Shown here in pieces: positions 17,937 to 27,425 of a stretch of DNA of 64,000 bases. The DNA is from OLB16 sp964422415 (GTDB lineage: Bacteria > Hinthialibacterota > Hinthialibacteria > OLB16): positions 1-64,000 of the forward strand of contig CAYRBI010000013.1 of NCBI GenBank assembly GCA_964422415.1, in the 5' to 3' direction. The translations under genes were made by a program, and so were the position numbers. The notes below the pieces were generated by a model. That model saw only the letters and a program-made list of their open reading frames with translations, made no database searches and was not told the origin of the DNA. How positions within the stretch are numbered: position 1 is the stretch's first letter; each line of letters begins with the position of its first letter.

Positions 17937-20900
17937 ATGATAAGATTCATCAGTTTGGTTCTATTTATTGCCCTCCATGTATCTACATCCCTGGCCACAG
18001 ATTACATCCATCGTGCTCCTGATGACTTTCTGAGAAGTTGGGTTGAAGGCCCCATCCGCTTAGGAGCACAAAATGATTTGACATTGGGGATTCCGGATGA
18101 GTCCTCTCTGTTACGTTTGCGTCACACCCGGCTCATCCCCGCCACTGAAGTCTCTTCCGCCAATCAACCCTCCTCGAGTATCGAAGCCTGGCGGGATTAC
18201 TACACCATCCAACCCCGTACAGATACTCCTGGATTCCTTGTTTCTTTGTTCCGGGATGGAGCCTGGAAGGAAGTCGGGAAACTACCAGATAGTGTTCTCA
18301 GCGATTCGGAATGGTTCGATGGGGCGCTCTATTTCCTGATGAGACCCAGCAAGTCTCTACCGACCTCGACCCACCTTTATCGCTCGCAAGTCACTCCCTC
18401 AGGCACTATCACACCACCTGCCCTGGTGGTTCTCGCGCCAGCAGGAATGGTCCTGGAAAAGTTTGCGGTTACTCGTGATGGGCTGTATGGCGTTGCACGG
18501 GGAGTGGGTGATGAGCGGAGAGTATTATTGAACCTGCGCGGATTGGATTCTCACTCTCCGGGTTGGTCGGAATGCGGAGAGGTCCGGATCCCATCGGATA
18601 AAGAGTGGGACATTACCTCTCGTGGCAGCCACCTTGTCCTTTGCTCTCCCTCATACCGTGACATCGAAATCTGTGGAACTCCACGCGAAGGCGAAGCTGC
18701 ACGTTGGGAACACAAGCGCCTGGATCAAGGCCCTTGGCAGGAGGTATTGTCCCGGACCATCGACAGTCTCGAAGCCAATGCGGGGATCTCACCACGGATT
18801 ATTCACCAGTTCAGTCTGCCGCAAACCGCCGAGGTGGCCGGTGTTCGCATGGGGTGGATGGGACAGACTCCGCCCCGTCTCCGTTGGCGGGTAGCAAATG
18901 CCGCCACTGAGGTATATAGCGATTGGTCGGGCTTCGCAAAGGATGCGTATGTGCCAATTGGAGAGCCCGCTCAGTATGTCCAGTATGAAATTCGTCCACC
19001 AGCAGATGACTCTCCGGTTGGCATCAATGAGGTTGCCCTCGTTCTTGGTCAACCACTGGGCACTCCTGATTCTGTCAACGAGACGTTGAAAAACAACAAA
19101 CTGTCTTTGGCTAAGACCTTGTCCAGTGAGGATCCCACCCAGGCAAAGATTCCTACTCTAGATGGATCATTTCAAATGTCCTCTTTGGAAGTGGCTCAAT
19201 CCGCTGCTTCAAAAGAGGGATCCAGTCAAAAAGAGAGATGGATCTCTGGGGGAGCAAGCAGTCAGACTGGACCAATCCCCACGGATGAGGTTGGGCCAGC
19301 CAATAACGGAAATGGTGATGCGACCCAAACGGTGGATTCATCCGTAACTACGAAAGCCATCACCCCAGCATCCGGGATAAGTTCTGGAGCCTCGGAAAGG
19401 AATGCTTCCGGTACGAATCCCATCTCTGAAGGTCCGCAGATCCTTGGAGAGACTGATCTCAACGACGGATCGAGTGAGGGAAATCCCCAGCCCATTGATG
19501 AAACAGTAGCTGACTCCGATTCCTCCAACGGCCAGATGGAAGGGAACTCTGGCATTGAGCCAGAGAGTGACTTTTATCCAGCTTTGCAGAAAACCTCCGG
19601 CACGGAGACAGGAGAAACGGCCCAGCCATTTGCTTCATCTGCAGATCAGGTGGCACAGTCCGGCCGACTGACCGCTGATTCAGGAACAGAACTAGCAGGG
19701 AAGGGGGGAGACGAAAGCGAGAGTGGCGAATCAGGACCAACAGGCGGTTCAGCCCCGGAGGACTCAGACGGTGAAAATGGCCCTTCTGGTACCTCAGCCG
19801 ATGGAGAAGCCGCAGGTGAAAATGGCCCTTCTGGCGAATCAGTTCCGGGGGATGCAATGGGTGAGCGTGGACCGGAGGGTGATTCCGTCACTGGAGATCC
19901 AACCGGGACAGATGGGCAAGCAGGAGACTCCGCAGAGGCCGATGACAATACCAGCGGAACTAACAGTTCGCAAAAGGGGGAGGAAGCTGGTAATGAGATC
20001 TCCATGGCTGACGATTCCAGCCATCAATCCGCTCCAGTACCCAGCGATGCGGAAAATGTTTCCTCGTCCCCGGCACAAAATGCCATCGATCAAGCAGGTG
20101 AGGGGGATGAATCTGGCAAGAGTCAAAAAGCAGGCGAGGTTACTTCTTTCCAGGAGGATTCCAAATCTTCCATGCCCTTCCGGGATGAGAGCGGTCATTC
20201 CTCCAGCGGAGTCTCAATTGCCAAGGGTGTTTCCGGATCTTCCCTCCTAGGAGCTGCTTCCAACTCCAGATCCCATGTCAGCCCTCTTCGTCCCAAGACC
20301 GGCAGCCAGAAGAAAGTCATCCCCAATGCACCCACTTTCATAGAGAAAGTGGCAGCCAATCTCTTGATCCCATCCTTACTCGCCTTAGTGATGGCGATTC
20401 TAGCAGCCTCAGCCCTCCAAGAGTTACGTGGTCGAAAACAATCGGGCTTACCGCCTTACCTTCAATCCTCTTTGTCACCCAGGGGGTGGGAAGAACAGAA
20501 GCGGGTAGAAATTTCCCATGCCAACCAACTCGCTGCCACAAGTACCCTTGTTCCTGGTTCAACCAATCAAGCCCTGGCGATTCCCGCACTGCCTGTCCTC
20601 CCCGAGAGAGAGAAAGGGAAGATCGAGTGGCATGCCGCTGAACCACTCCCACGCCCCATGGCTCCCGCCACCGCTTTTTATCACCATGGTGCGGTCTATG
20701 TGGTGGACCCGCATGGGACCATCTGCCAGGCCCGCCTTCGTGCGGATGGTTCCTTGTGTCCTTGGGGAGTGCGGGTGGGACGTCTTCCTTCCCGGTCCGC
20801 CAAGGGTGTGGCCGCATTTGTTGACCCGCATATTGTGTGCATCTCCGGCGATGAGATCAGTGTCGCGCGGATCGATGGCGAGAACATAGGTGAATGGCGT

Positions 20901-21506
20901 TTGGCGGGGAGGGTGGAGGGACTGCGTGAAGTGACCGCCGCGGTGGGGATGGGAAACCGTCTCTTCTTTGTGGGGGGTGGCTCCAAGGGGAATCCATTTC
21001 CGACAGTCCGCTCCGTGGAAATCGACAGTCATGGCCGCCTGGGAAAGGTTTGTTGCCATCCTCCACTTCCCTTGGGGGTAACCGATGGAACGCTTGTGGC
21101 AGGAGAAAACTGTTTGTATTGGATTGGTGGCATGTGTCAACACAAGGTATCACGCAAGGTCTTCTCGGCTCACTTGGGGATGGATCTACAGTTTGAAGAG
21201 TGGCGAGTGGAAGCGGATCTGCCTTGGGGACAACGCCACCCCACCGCTGAAGCCTGGGGAGGCGCCTTGTGGATTGTGCTGAACAAACCCATGGGTGATG
21301 AGAGCGTGGTCTTTAAAGGTGAAAGAAATGGAAATGGGGCGGTTAAACACTGGGAGGCAACCGGCCAACAATTTCCAGAACCGGTTCATGCTGCCTCCTT
21401 GCCCTTTGTGGCTGGACGCTTTTTCTTACTGGGGGGGTGGATGAAGGCCGAGGGCAGTGTCCCCCGGACAGAGGTGCTAGCCTGGAACCCGGCCCTAACT
21501 CGATGA
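17937..21506 (+). CDS. large membrane-spanning protein: exported domain, acidic low-complexity stalk, TM helix, kelch-like domain
   Basis: 1189-residue protein I cannot assign to a family. It begins with a signal peptide (FISLVLFIALHVSTSLA). Residues about 25-380 form a beta-rich domain with repeated 'display' strands, possibly a propeller plus a jelly roll. Residues about 381-800 are low-complexity, rich in Ser, Gly, Glu, Asp and Pro, and contain collagen-like units such as ENGPSG repeated twice. A single membrane helix (LLIPSLLALVMAILAAS) lies near 805-830, followed by a basic, Pro-rich linker. Residues about 900-1189 have kelch-like strands (FYHHGAVYVVD, LFFVGGGSKG, LYWIGGMC, FFLLGGWMK). 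If the signal peptide is cleaved, the stalk is outside and the last domain cytoplasmic. The ATG at 17937 has a G-rich ribosome site; an upstream in-frame start at 17772 would place a non-signal sequence in front. The gene ends 2 bases from the converging neighbour. Confidence 0.75.
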   Translation: MIRFISLVLFIALHVSTSLATDYIHRAPDDFLRSWVEGPIRLGAQNDLTLGIPDESSLLRLRHTRLIPATEVSSANQPSSSIEAWRDYYTIQPRTDTPGFLVSLFRDGAWKEVGKLPDSVLSDSEWFDGALYFLMRPSKSLPTSTHLYRSQVTPSGTITPPALVVLAPAGMVLEKFAVTRDGLYGVARGVGDERRVLLNLRGLDSHSPGWSECGEVRIPSDKEWDITSRGSHLVLCSPSYRDIEICGTPREGEAARWEHKRLDQGPWQEVLSRTIDSLEANAGISPRIIHQFSLPQTAEVAGVRMGWMGQTPPRLRWRVANAATEVYSDWSGFAKDAYVPIGEPAQYVQYEIRPPADDSPVGINEVALVLGQPLGTPDSVNETLKNNKLSLAKTLSSEDPTQAKIPTLDGSFQMSSLEVAQSAASKEGSSQKERWISGGASSQTGPIPTDEVGPANNGNGDATQTVDSSVTTKAITPASGISSGASERNASGTNPISEGPQILGETDLNDGSSEGNPQPIDETVADSDSSNGQMEGNSGIEPESDFYPALQKTSGTETGETAQPFASSADQVAQSGRLTADSGTELAGKGGDESESGESGPTGGSAPEDSDGENGPSGTSADGEAAGENGPSGESVPGDAMGERGPEGDSVTGDPTGTDGQAGDSAEADDNTSGTNSSQKGEEAGNEISMADDSSHQSAPVPSDAENVSSSPAQNAIDQAGEGDESGKSQKAGEVTSFQEDSKSSMPFRDESGHSSSGVSIAKGVSGSSLLGAASNSRSHVSPLRPKTGSQKKVIPNAPTFIEKVAANLLIPSLLALVMAILAASALQELRGRKQSGLPPYLQSSLSPRGWEEQKRVEISHANQLAATSTLVPGSTNQALAIPALPVLPEREKGKIEWHAAEPLPRPMAPATAFYHHGAVYVVDPHGTICQARLRADGSLCPWGVRVGRLPSRSAKGVAAFVDPHIVCISGDEISVARIDGENIGEWRLAGRVEGLREVTAAVGMGNRLFFVGGGSKGNPFPTVRSVEIDSHGRLGKVCCHPPLPLGVTDGTLVAGENCLYWIGGMCQHKVSRKVFSAHLGMDLQFEEWRVEADLPWGQRHPTAEAWGGALWIVLNKPMGDESVVFKGERNGNGAVKHWEATGQQFPEPVHAASLPFVAGRFFLLGGWMKAEGSVPRTEVLAWNPALTR

Positions 21507-21508
21507 AT

Positions 21509-22264
21509 CTACTGATTTAAAGGCTGGATTCCTTTGCGGAACCTCTCGGCAAGAGCCGCATGTCCTTCATCTTGCTTACTCTGTTGTTGATAAACCGGTT
21601 CAAGCCGTTCTCTCAAACTGATAGCATCGGACAGCACCTGCAACTTACGGCGGTCTCTGGATGACCTTCGTACTTCTCCAATGAACTCCGCCACTCCATC
21701 CAGATTGGGGACTTTCTCAAGCGCGCGTAGTCTCTTGTAGGATTCCTCATAGGTGAGCCCGGGAGCCTCGTGATACTGAAGGTCCATGCCGAGATAGAGT
21801 TTCTTTTCCGCAAATTCAATTTCCGGGACCCGCCGTTTGCGAGCTAGCCTCACATCACCCAAAGACCGTGCCAAAGGCAGCTCCTCACCTTTGTCGATCT
21901 GTTCACTGAAACTCAGAAAGAGGCGTTTTGATAACTGTGAATCTCCTGGCTTGGTATCAAGCCAATAATTGAGCGGATCCGTTGTATCGGGAAGCAGCTT
22001 TTCGGGATCGATTTGTATTTCATCGATTTGGACAGGCGTTGAGTCTTCGATCGTAATGCGGTCGATGTCCGTGTTATCGATAAAAACCTTCGCGCCTGAC
22101 ATCAGAGCAACTTCGGTCATCTTTCCCCGTTCCACATGACCTTCGGCCAGGAGCGACCCTCCGGACTTGAGAAGGACAATCTCGACTGCCCCAGCGTGGG
22201 GAACCATGCTGGCTACACTCACCAAGATGCAGAGAAAAAAGGAACAAGATCCGTTGTTTGGCAT
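21509..22264 (-). CDS. secreted protein of unknown function
   Basis: 251 residues with a signal peptide (FFLCILVSVASMVPHAGA). The mature N-terminus, EIVLLKSGGSLLAEGHVERGK, followed by ALMSGAKVFIDNTDIDRI, resembles the small beta-barrel modules that often carry a 'KDGR...G...' strand pair in exported proteins. The rest is charged and predicted mostly helical with RRSSRDRRK and RLEPVYQQQ segments, possibly a coiled coil. No catalytic motif is apparent. It is the last gene of a leftward set that includes the C45-type hydrolase 25 bases upstream, so it may be cotranscribed. Function unknown. Confidence 0.7.
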   Translation of the reverse strand: MPNNGSCSFFLCILVSVASMVPHAGAVEIVLLKSGGSLLAEGHVERGKMTEVALMSGAKVFIDNTDIDRITIEDSTPVQIDEIQIDPEKLLPDTTDPLNYWLDTKPGDSQLSKRLFLSFSEQIDKGEELPLARSLGDVRLARKRRVPEIEFAEKKLYLGMDLQYHEAPGLTYEESYKRLRALEKVPNLDGVAEFIGEVRRSSRDRRKLQVLSDAISLRERLEPVYQQQSKQDEGHAALAERFRKGIQPLNQ

Positions 22265-22289
22265 GGTTACCTTGAAATGCTTGGCGCGG

Positions 22290-23531
22290 TCAATTCACCG
22301 AGGCGCCTTTCACCGTGGGAGAGGGTTGGCGGCTGAAAAGATCATTCATATCCAGCTTCACATAGGCCCTCTCATAAGCATTCATCGGTCCTTTCTCGTT
22401 ATCTCCACGAGCATTGGCGGTCCATACCACCATACTCGTCAGATCATAAACCGCCACCTGGAGGTTCCCTGTGCGGACAGTTGGAAGGATCTCACTGACA
22501 GTCACCTCACCTGTCAGCTTCCCATAGTTTTTCACCAGCATGTCGTGCAAAGGTTTGTCATACGAGGGAACATTCCAGCTCATCCCCCAGTAAATTATAT
22601 CGTCAATCCGGGGATGTGTCGCGGTTAATGGTTCCAGATTGGTAGGATCGAACACATTGCAGAGGGTCCTGGAGGTTTGAAAGGAACGAGCTTGTCCCAG
22701 CTCTCCATCGCCCACGGCATACATCAAGGAAGTGGTCCGTTTGGCGTTCTTGATCCGTGCTATAGCCTCATCGAGGGACTTGTCCAGCATGAGGATGTCA
22801 CGAAGCATGAACATGAAAGGGATGCCATCAAAGGAATCGTTAGCTTTGTCGTAGTCATCACCGATCTCGCTGATCGCCAGCCGTTCCGAGGAGATCCCTG
22901 AGACCGCACCCACCACTCCGGCCCATCCGATGTTGGCGAAGGCATGACCCTGGCCCTCGTTGGGGTGATAGACGGTAATCAGTGGGTAGTTCTGGATACC
23001 GGCTTTCACTTCATAGTCCAGGGCACGCAGTTGCAGCAAATGTCCAGTGCTTTCAGTGGCCTTGCCCCAAGCCCCAAAGAGAGAGCAGTGCCACTCGCTG
23101 GTCTCTCCGACCATGTTGGAACGGATGACATCTTGTAGATCGATACCCGCGCCCTCGGCGATGCCCCGCATCTCCTCCAGGTAGTAATCGCTGACATGGG
23201 GTTTTACGGATTCCCATACCCGGTCGAGCTGGGAGACTCCGGAATCCATTTCGCGGGCCATCGCTTCTGTAACCCGTTTCACATATCCGGGAACCTGTTG
23301 CTTGAGTAGTTGTCCATGGGCAACTCCCATCTCGTAGGGGGTTCCCCACAGGTGAAGGATATGGATGGCATCTTCACCGGAACCGGCAAGTTCCAGACGC
23401 CCATTGTGGACCTCTGCTACGAGTACTGGGGGAGAGTCAACAATCGGCGAGGTGTTGGTGACAATATCGAGCCCCCAACAAACAGCCCAACTTACGCACA
23501 AGAGCAAACCCGCAGTAATACTTCGTGACAT
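22290..23531 (-). CDS. secreted C45-type Ntn hydrolase (acyl-transferase/amide hydrolase family)
   Basis: 413 residues with a signal peptide (ITAGLLLCVSWAVCWG). The fold resembles the C45 peptidase/isopenicillin-N acyltransferase and phospholipase-B-like group: GTPYEMGVAHGQLL near the start of the domain, then EEMRGIAEGAGI, and the likely nucleophile Cys149 in EWHCSLFGAWG. In this family autocatalytic cleavage just before that Cys would give two chains, after which it would hydrolyse an amide bond. Later elements LRALDYEV and IGWAGVVGAVSGIS also fit. AAGGAG precedes the ATG by 6 bases. Substrate is unknown; export suggests a peptide or acyl-amide outside the cytoplasm. Confidence 0.82.
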   Translation of the reverse strand: MSRSITAGLLLCVSWAVCWGLDIVTNTSPIVDSPPVLVAEVHNGRLELAGSGEDAIHILHLWGTPYEMGVAHGQLLKQQVPGYVKRVTEAMAREMDSGVSQLDRVWESVKPHVSDYYLEEMRGIAEGAGIDLQDVIRSNMVGETSEWHCSLFGAWGKATESTGHLLQLRALDYEVKAGIQNYPLITVYHPNEGQGHAFANIGWAGVVGAVSGISSERLAISEIGDDYDKANDSFDGIPFMFMLRDILMLDKSLDEAIARIKNAKRTTSLMYAVGDGELGQARSFQTSRTLCNVFDPTNLEPLTATHPRIDDIIYWGMSWNVPSYDKPLHDMLVKNYGKLTGEVTVSEILPTVRTGNLQVAVYDLTSMVVWTANARGDNEKGPMNAYERAYVKLDMNDLFSRQPSPTVKGASVN

Positions 23532-23567
23532 AAGGTTCTCCTTGTGAGCCGTATTTCTGGACCCGGA

Positions 23568-25391
23568 TCAAGTTGTCGGAGCCGGTTCCCCCACCGTCAT
23601 CCACTCGAGTTCCTCGGCGAGGTCCTTGAGCTTCTCGATAAAGGCTGGTTGATCAATCCCATCCAGTTTTTCCACGAGCTGATGATAGTAATCGATGCCA
23701 CTGCGGAGGGTCTCTTTAAATTCCTTGAAGTAGGCGGGGGTTTGATTGGAAAGCCCGATGAAATGTTTTTCCACTTCGCGGCGGAGATAATCGATATAGA
23801 TTTTCAGCTCGCGGATGAACATATGCGGCCGGTCGGGATTGGTCATCAGCGACAGACGTCCATAGATATGCGAGACCATCTCCTCGAGTGTGGAGATCTT
23901 GGAGAAGTTGACGATGTTGGGACCGCAGCAGATGGCCGGCATGGAGTTGGGATTCATTCCTAGAACCCGTTCTACCGCCCCCGCCAGGTCACGGCAGAGA
24001 CAGGATTTACCCAGCACATAGTCGCGGAGCCAACGGTATTGATCGGGAGTCAGGTTCTCGTTTTCCAGGCTCTCGAGTTTCTTCTTTTGGTACACTTGCG
24101 AGGCCAGGCAGAGAGGCATTTCCGAAAACTCGGTGGTGGAAACCAGACACCGTTTGGGGCAAGGACTGCCGGGATTTCCCTCTTCGGCTTGAGCAGCCCG
24201 ATTGATCTCGCTGGCGGAATTACGGAGATTCCAGAAGGGGACACCCAGTGGCGAACTGTTGCTCAGAAAAACATCATCCTCACCCGCCGCGCATAACTTT
24301 TCGAGGTGTTCCGGATCCATATTGGCCACCTCGGGTACGAGCAAGAAGGGGGTGGCCCAACCTGTTCCATCCACCTGGTAATAACGCAGCAGGAAGGCAT
24401 CCTCGGAGTGAGTCCCAATGCCGCCCTGAACCGTGATGCGCATCTCGAAGGGATTATCAACCGTGGGATGGCCAGCCGCCGCCAATCCCTTGTTATAGAC
24501 CGCATGGAGATCGGTGCGCAGGTCTTCACGCTTGGTTTTGAATTCCTCGAGGATCGGTCCCATCAGGTGGCCCTTGGTGGCGAAGGCATGACCACCGCAG
24601 TTTAAACCAGACTCGATCCGGTATTCGGAAACCCACAGCCCCTTCTTCGCTAGGAACTTGCCTTGAATCTCAGCGGAGCGGAAATCACTTACCTTGATGA
24701 TAATCTTCTTGCGCAACCGTCCTTCGTTATTCGGGAAGAAATCTGGGAAATGAGCCACATAGGAGTAGAGGCGTTGGTTTAATCCAGCGGACAAGACCAC
24801 GCTGGATTCGAGGTCGCTTTTTGCAAACCCCCTTAAAGCCGCCAAGGCATCACTAAACTCTGGCGGCAGCTTCTGTCCCGCCCGGTAGGTGTCCCGGTCC
24901 AACTTGGTCATGATGTTGACATCGATGCTTCCGGGTTCAGCCACTTGACGCAGCTGTGCATCCAACCGGTCTTTCTCGGCGGGGTCATTGGTACAAAGCA
25001 TCCGCCGGTAAGCCGTCTTCAATGAGCCTTCTGGCAGGAGGTCGAAATAACGAGTGATTTCGCTGCCAGGAACAAAGAGCGAGCTCTTCAGCTTTCTTAC
25101 TTGCTCCATAACCAGCTGACGCACCAGATTCAGATAGGCGGTAATCCGGCGTGCCCGTGAATCCTCATCCTTGCTGCTAATTGGTTCATAAGGCAGACCT
25201 TCCTTGCCACAATAGCAACGTCTGACATCTTCGATCAAATTGTCATCGACAATGGAGATTACCGAGGAGATTCCATAGCGGGCCACCTTCACCGGGGTGT
25301 CAATCGTAAACCCCGTTCCCATGACAGGAATGTGAAAAGTATGGTTCCCGCGAGCAGCTTGCGGTATCAGGTTTCTTATGGCTTCGATCAT
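23568..25391 (-). CDS. 607-residue Cys-rich protein of unknown function, FMN-barrel-like outline
   Basis: Cytoplasmic by appearance (no signal peptide). The opening MGTGFTIDTPVKVARYGI is distinctive. The middle part has features seen in FMN-dependent TIM barrels such as nitronate monooxygenase or glutamate synthase: KIIIKVSDFR, GLNCGGHAFAT, RITVQGGIGTHSEDAF and DGTGWATPFLLVPE. After that comes a Cys-rich stretch: CPKRC, MPLCLAS, KSCLCRDL and AICCGP, which could hold a metal or Fe-S centre. The last 110 residues are helical. The similarity to flavin barrels is my reading of motif shape, not a match. GAGGTG lies 6 bases before the ATG. It lies upstream of the C45-type gene in the same direction with a 36-base gap. 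Confidence 0.75.
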   Translation of the reverse strand: MIEAIRNLIPQAARGNHTFHIPVMGTGFTIDTPVKVARYGISSVISIVDDNLIEDVRRCYCGKEGLPYEPISSKDEDSRARRITAYLNLVRQLVMEQVRKLKSSLFVPGSEITRYFDLLPEGSLKTAYRRMLCTNDPAEKDRLDAQLRQVAEPGSIDVNIMTKLDRDTYRAGQKLPPEFSDALAALRGFAKSDLESSVVLSAGLNQRLYSYVAHFPDFFPNNEGRLRKKIIIKVSDFRSAEIQGKFLAKKGLWVSEYRIESGLNCGGHAFATKGHLMGPILEEFKTKREDLRTDLHAVYNKGLAAAGHPTVDNPFEMRITVQGGIGTHSEDAFLLRYYQVDGTGWATPFLLVPEVANMDPEHLEKLCAAGEDDVFLSNSSPLGVPFWNLRNSASEINRAAQAEEGNPGSPCPKRCLVSTTEFSEMPLCLASQVYQKKKLESLENENLTPDQYRWLRDYVLGKSCLCRDLAGAVERVLGMNPNSMPAICCGPNIVNFSKISTLEEMVSHIYGRLSLMTNPDRPHMFIRELKIYIDYLRREVEKHFIGLSNQTPAYFKEFKETLRSGIDYYHQLVEKLDGIDQPAFIEKLKDLAEELEWMTVGEPAPTT

Positions 25392-25468
25392 CTCACCACC
25401 TCGCGGATCTCAGAGCGGAATCGCGCACCTATAGGCCTCGCATCATCCGTCACAGGCACTCTCTTCGT

Positions 25469-26824
25469 TTAGAGGATTCCATCTTTACTCACAACGAAGA
25501 CTCGCGTGCACTTGGAGTAATCCCCGCCCAAGGGGCTGGGGAAAAAGGCTTCCACATAAAAAGCTTGATATCCATCTTTCGGAAGGGGTACTTCGATGAC
25601 TGCTTGACGCGCATCATCGGAGTCAACCGGTTTGTTAGCCCACTGAGCATCACGGAAATCCCGGTCTGCCTGGGCCGCGGTCCACAGCTTGCCAGCCACC
25701 GCATCCACATTGGCGGAGACAGAGAGCTTCACCTTATCGCCGTCCTTGGTTGCCTTCCACTGAAGTGTGGGATCCTTCTTTCCAGTGGCGACCGTTGCGA
25801 AGAAGGCAGCCAGATTCTCCAATGCTTCCTCACCATCTCTCAGATCATGCCCCGCATTGGCGACATAGTGAATGCTTTTGTCGCCCTTAAGGTCATCATA
25901 ATAGAACTTCACCGCGTCGACGACCCAATAGGGATCATTGGTGCCCATGAAGAGCAGCTTCGGCATGGTGAGGGTATCAATATAGGAGTAGGGGTCGACG
26001 ATGCTGTTCAGGACCTTGCCTTCCTCACCCGACATTTTGTCTTGGAGCCCCAGCTTGGAATAGTCCTCGATCTGCTCGCTGTACTTGCCCCAGGATTCCA
26101 ACTGATAGGGCATTTGTTTATCGAACCGGAGTGTATCAATCACCATGGGGGCGATCGCGGCCACGCGGCTGTCAACCGCGCCGGTCAACCATGTTGTCCA
26201 GCCACGCTTAGAGGCCCCGGACACTACGAATTTCTCAACGGGTGGCGTTCCCTTGGATTGACAAAACTCCTGCACCGCATCCATTGCCTTGACCGCGCTC
26301 TTGGCCATGGGCTGGAGCAAAGGCCAAGTGTTGTCTCCGGTCTTGAGAAACTGGTCGTAGGTGTAGGAGATCAGGTCATCCTCATTCTTGCCACCATAAA
26401 GAGGTTGGTTCGGCACCTGTTTGAGGACCGCGACCGGAGAGCCGGTGAGTGTGGCGATCTTTCCGATACGCGCAATCTCCCCATCCAGGCCTTTCTTCAT
26501 CCGTGGCATTCCATTTTCAATCCCCCCTCCTGAGATAAAGAGTAGGGCATGTTTGGTACCTTTCGATTGGGAGGGTATGACCACACTCAACTGGTGCCGC
26601 CATGGAATGTCCCGCCATGTTTGGGACTCCAGTAACAGATTGTAGACCGTGACCCCCTCATGGGTGGCTGAGTCGACCAGTTCCCATTTGTAGGTTGGAT
26701 CAGTTTTTTCCACATAAGCTTTGAGCGCAGGCTCCGCCAATGAAATTCCGGGAATGTATAAGCTGAACAACCCCATAACGAAAAGGATCTTTGCACAGAG
26801 AGAAATTTGGGCGCAACCTTTCAT
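25469..26824 (-). CDS. PhoPQ-activated pathogenicity-related (PqaA-type) exported alpha/beta hydrolase
   Basis: 451 residues with a signal peptide (LFVMGLFSLYIPGISLA). The sequence matches the PhoPQ_related family: YVEKTDPTYKWEL at the mature start, WRHQLSVVIP, ISGGGIENG, and the nucleophile-elbow-like SGASKRGWTTWL near residue 205. Asp and His candidates occur in GTNDPYWVVDA and VANAGHDLRDG. These marks indicate an alpha/beta-hydrolase fold, although the family substrate is not established. The name comes from Salmonella and does not imply virulence here. It is the first gene of a leftward set, 77 bases ahead of the 607-residue gene. No strong ribosome site is seen. Confidence 0.88.
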   Translation of the reverse strand: MKGCAQISLCAKILFVMGLFSLYIPGISLAEPALKAYVEKTDPTYKWELVDSATHEGVTVYNLLLESQTWRDIPWRHQLSVVIPSQSKGTKHALLFISGGGIENGMPRMKKGLDGEIARIGKIATLTGSPVAVLKQVPNQPLYGGKNEDDLISYTYDQFLKTGDNTWPLLQPMAKSAVKAMDAVQEFCQSKGTPPVEKFVVSGASKRGWTTWLTGAVDSRVAAIAPMVIDTLRFDKQMPYQLESWGKYSEQIEDYSKLGLQDKMSGEEGKVLNSIVDPYSYIDTLTMPKLLFMGTNDPYWVVDAVKFYYDDLKGDKSIHYVANAGHDLRDGEEALENLAAFFATVATGKKDPTLQWKATKDGDKVKLSVSANVDAVAGKLWTAAQADRDFRDAQWANKPVDSDDARQAVIEVPLPKDGYQAFYVEAFFPSPLGGDYSKCTRVFVVSKDGIL

Positions 26825-27014
26825 CTGTTAAGTCCATCCAACCTTTCAGAGTAATTTTAAAAGTCTAACAGGAATAGGCCGCGCCTCCAACCACTTACAC
26901 GCTTTACTGTTGAAACGGAGATTGGCAGGCTTTACTTGTAAAGTGATTTTACTGACCGGACCCTCAATGAAGCCAGAGTGGGCAATAAAATAAATGTTGC
27001 ATTTCTCATGATTG

Positions 27015-27425
27015 ATGTTATGCTCACACATTATGGGAATGGTGCCCGTTGATTCAGCCGGAGGCCTCAGAGCTTCCAACCAACCCTCCATGGGGCTTGC
27101 GGTGAATGGCCTAGCGGCTACAATCCGGGAGATTGATCAGTATTTGATGGGGGTGCAAGACTGGGTGCTGAAAAGTAAAGAAGGTTTAACTCGCGAACAA
27201 GCGCGCAGAATCTTCCAGCGCTACCATAGTCCGGGGCAGAAAGATCCGTCACTTGAAGCTACGGAAGAGAGTCCCTCTGCTCAGGGCTCGGCTCCGGACC
27301 GGCAAACTCATCAGATACAGCAGATTCTCCATTATATGGAGCAAACTACCCAACGGCTCGATCTGATTGAGAATGACATTGGATATATCAAGGAAAAGGT
27401 CGACGCCATCCTCAAACGGCTTTGA
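27015..27425 (+). CDS. small coiled-coil protein of unknown function
   Basis: About 136 residues. The start is uncertain: ATG codons at 27015, 27033, 27039 and 27090 share the frame and none has a clear ribosome site. After an unremarkable N-terminus there is a helical region (TIREIDQYLMGVQDWVL), a polar Ser/Glu/Gln linker, and a C-terminal heptad-like segment (IQQILHYMEQTTQRLDLIE) ending in KEKVDAILKRL, likely a coiled coil. Its stop at 27423-27425 overlaps the TTG start of the next gene, hinting at coupled translation. Function unknown. Confidence 0.6.
   Translation: MLCSHIMGMVPVDSAGGLRASNQPSMGLAVNGLAATIREIDQYLMGVQDWVLKSKEGLTREQARRIFQRYHSPGQKDPSLEATEESPSAQGSAPDRQTHQIQQILHYMEQTTQRLDLIENDIGYIKEKVDAILKRL

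Noticed and set aside
17720..17998. A 92-residue frame on the minus strand across the leader and start of the stalked-protein gene
   Set aside because: It overlaps the signal-peptide region of the real gene, has no ribosome site and its content looks random; it probably only reflects the hairpin-rich leader.
19459..20198. Long minus-strand and alternative-frame readings across the low-complexity stalk
   Set aside because: They are by-products of the biased Ser/Gly/Glu codons of the real gene and show no domain of their own.
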